Part shown: piece by piece, positions 63,195-64,000 of the stretch
How positions within the stretch are numbered: the stretch's first letter is position 1
Layout of the letters: each line of letters begins with the position of its first letter
Origin: Phyllobacterium endophyticum
GTDB lineage: Bacteria; Pseudomonadota; Alphaproteobacteria; Rhizobiales; Rhizobiaceae
Length of the DNA stretch: 64,000 nucleotides
Reading direction: 5' to 3'
Assembly (NCBI RefSeq): GCF_003010935.1
Contig: NZ_PGGN01000006.1
Location: 186,001-250,000 of the forward strand
Position numbers and translations under genes: made by a program
The notes under the pieces: model-generated
Told to the model about the DNA's origin: nothing
Database searches by the model: none
The model's input: the letters and a program-made list of their open reading frames with translations, nothing else

Positions 63195-64000
63195 TTACCA
63201 GCGGCGCTCGAAGCGGCGACGCAGAATGATGGCTGTGATGTTCATGACCGCGAGGAAAATCAACAACACGATGATAGCGCCAGATGTGCGCTCGACAAAG
63301 GCGCGTTCTGCCTCGTTGGCCCACATGTAGATCTGAACCGGGAGGGCCGTCGAAGGGTCGAGCGGTGTAACCGGGTTGTTGGCGACGAAAGCGACCATGC
63401 CGATCAGGAGCAGCGGAGCCGTTTCACCGAGGGCATGTGCCAGACCGATGATCGTTCCCGTCAGAATCCCGGGAGCGGCAAGCGGCAGGACATGGTGGAA
63501 AACCATTTGCGTCTTCGACGCACCGACGCCGAGAGCTGCCGCGCGGATCGACGGCGGAACGGCCCTCAATGCAGCGCGAGTAGCGATAATGATCGTCGGC
63601 AATGTCATGAGCGTCAGCACCAGGCCGCCAACCAGCGAAGCAGAGCGCGGCATGTGGAAGAAGTTGATGAAGACAGCCAGTCCGAGAAGCCCGAACACGA
63701 TGGACGGAACAGCCGCGAGATTGTTGATATTCACCTCGATAATATCCGTCAGCCGGCTCTTCTTGGCATATTCTTCCAGATAGATCGATGCCGCGACACC
63801 GATCGGCAGGGAAAGGCACAGGACTATCAGCATCATGTAAAGCGAACCGATGAGCGCGACGCCGAGGCCCGAGGTTTCGGGTCGACTTGATGCGCCATAG
63901 GTGAACAGGCCGGTGTTGAAGCGCTGGGCCATGGCGCCTTCGCTCTTGAGCTTGTTCATCCACTCGACCTGGCGGTCCGAAACCTTGCGCCGCTCCTGAT
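63195..64000 (-). CDS. pstA: Phosphate ABC transporter permease PstA (5' end outside window)
   Basis: The frame is open to the end of the window, and residues upstream of the ATG at 63959 (QERRKVSDRQVEW) look like normal PstA N-terminal sequence, so that ATG is internal. About 268 codons are visible, with six membrane segments and the EAA-type loop AALRAVPPSIRAAALGVGASK. It forms the membrane channel with PstC. In alphaproteobacteria PstA is often over 400 residues, so a good part lies outside. It is 18 bases ahead of pstB. Confidence 0.94.
   Translation of the reverse strand, partial: QERRKVSDRQVEWMNKLKSEGAMAQRFNTGLFTYGASSRPETSGLGVALIGSLYMMLIVLCLSLPIGVAASIYLEEYAKKSRLTDIIEVNINNLAAVPSIVFGLLGLAVFINFFHMPRSASLVGGLVLTLMTLPTIIIATRAALRAVPPSIRAAALGVGASKTQMVFHHVLPLAAPGILTGTIIGLAHALGETAPLLLIGMVAFVANNPVTPLDPSTALPVQIYMWANEAERAFVERTSGAIIVLLIFLAVMNITAIILRRRFERRW

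Noticed and set aside
1-64000. tRNA, rRNA, insertion sequences, phage or integrase genes
   Set aside because: No cloverleaf with a TTCGA-type arm, no transposase or integrase motifs and no flanking direct repeats noticed by eye.

Overview
The window looks like a chromosomal segment of an alphaproteobacterium of the order Hyphomicrobiales (Rhizobiales), most like the Brucella/Ochrobactrum, Phyllobacterium and Mesorhizobium group. This is inferred from gene content: a cysteine-free L31, a 6S RNA next to 5-formyltetrahydrofolate cyclo-ligase, a Ku/LigD repair cluster, promoters of the EcfG general-stress type, and the pstA-pstB-phoU-phoB order. GC is moderately high, except for AT-rich DNA at about 25.15-25.4 kb. 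No tRNA, rRNA, CRISPR array, transposase or phage gene was seen.

Layout: 0-8.7 kb is housekeeping (a truncated lipid-type ABC exporter, rpmE, an amino-acid permease, yebC, a bioY-DUF1284 pair, TerC, a YmdB-type phosphodiesterase, 5-FCL, 6S RNA, GNAT). From 8.8 to 25.1 kb there is a surface/secretion island on the minus strand. It holds a type I secretion pair (ATPase/permease with a degenerate C39 domain, plus an HlyD-type adaptor), a large outer-membrane barrel gene and a giant gene of about 2,917 codons made of roughly nineteen DUF7507-type repeats. The barrel gene and the giant gene each carry one apparent single-base deletion. From 25.7 to 31.7 kb lies a DNA end-joining cluster (Ku, LigD, second Ku, topoisomerase IB). 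From 31.7 to 37.4 kb are two cyclic-di-GMP genes and a PlsC/CdsA-like lipid pair. From 37.4 to 48.4 kb are small-molecule metabolism genes, including a regulator-controlled catabolic operon: XRE-cupin regulator, ribose-type ABC transporter, phosphotriesterase-like enzyme, GATase1-like protein, M20 amidase.

From 48.5 to 55 kb are a class III nucleotide cyclase, an SRPBCC protein and a kdp potassium-pump operon that includes two very small membrane peptides (KdpF with a TTG start and a 26-residue peptide upstream). From 55.2 to 60.9 kb is a stress cluster of mostly small genes: PQQ-type sugar dehydrogenase, UdgX uracil-DNA-binding glycosylase, DUF427, DUF3175, GFA-like, ABM-like, GGCT-like and a Gly/Ser/Gln-rich protein. 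Several of these, and topoisomerase IB at 30 kb, have GGAAC-N16/17-(C/G)GTT motifs at promoter distance, so DNA repair and stress genes here probably share the EcfG regulon. The window ends in the phosphate regulon (phoB, phoU, pstB, partial pstA).

The most interesting items are the giant repeat protein/barrel locus, the EcfG-linked repair genes including UdgX, the small peptide ahead of kdpF, and the regulated PTE/amidase operon. Three single-base frame breaks in one window (about 15.56, 22.95 and 60.7 kb) mean assembly indels must be excluded before calling real gene decay.
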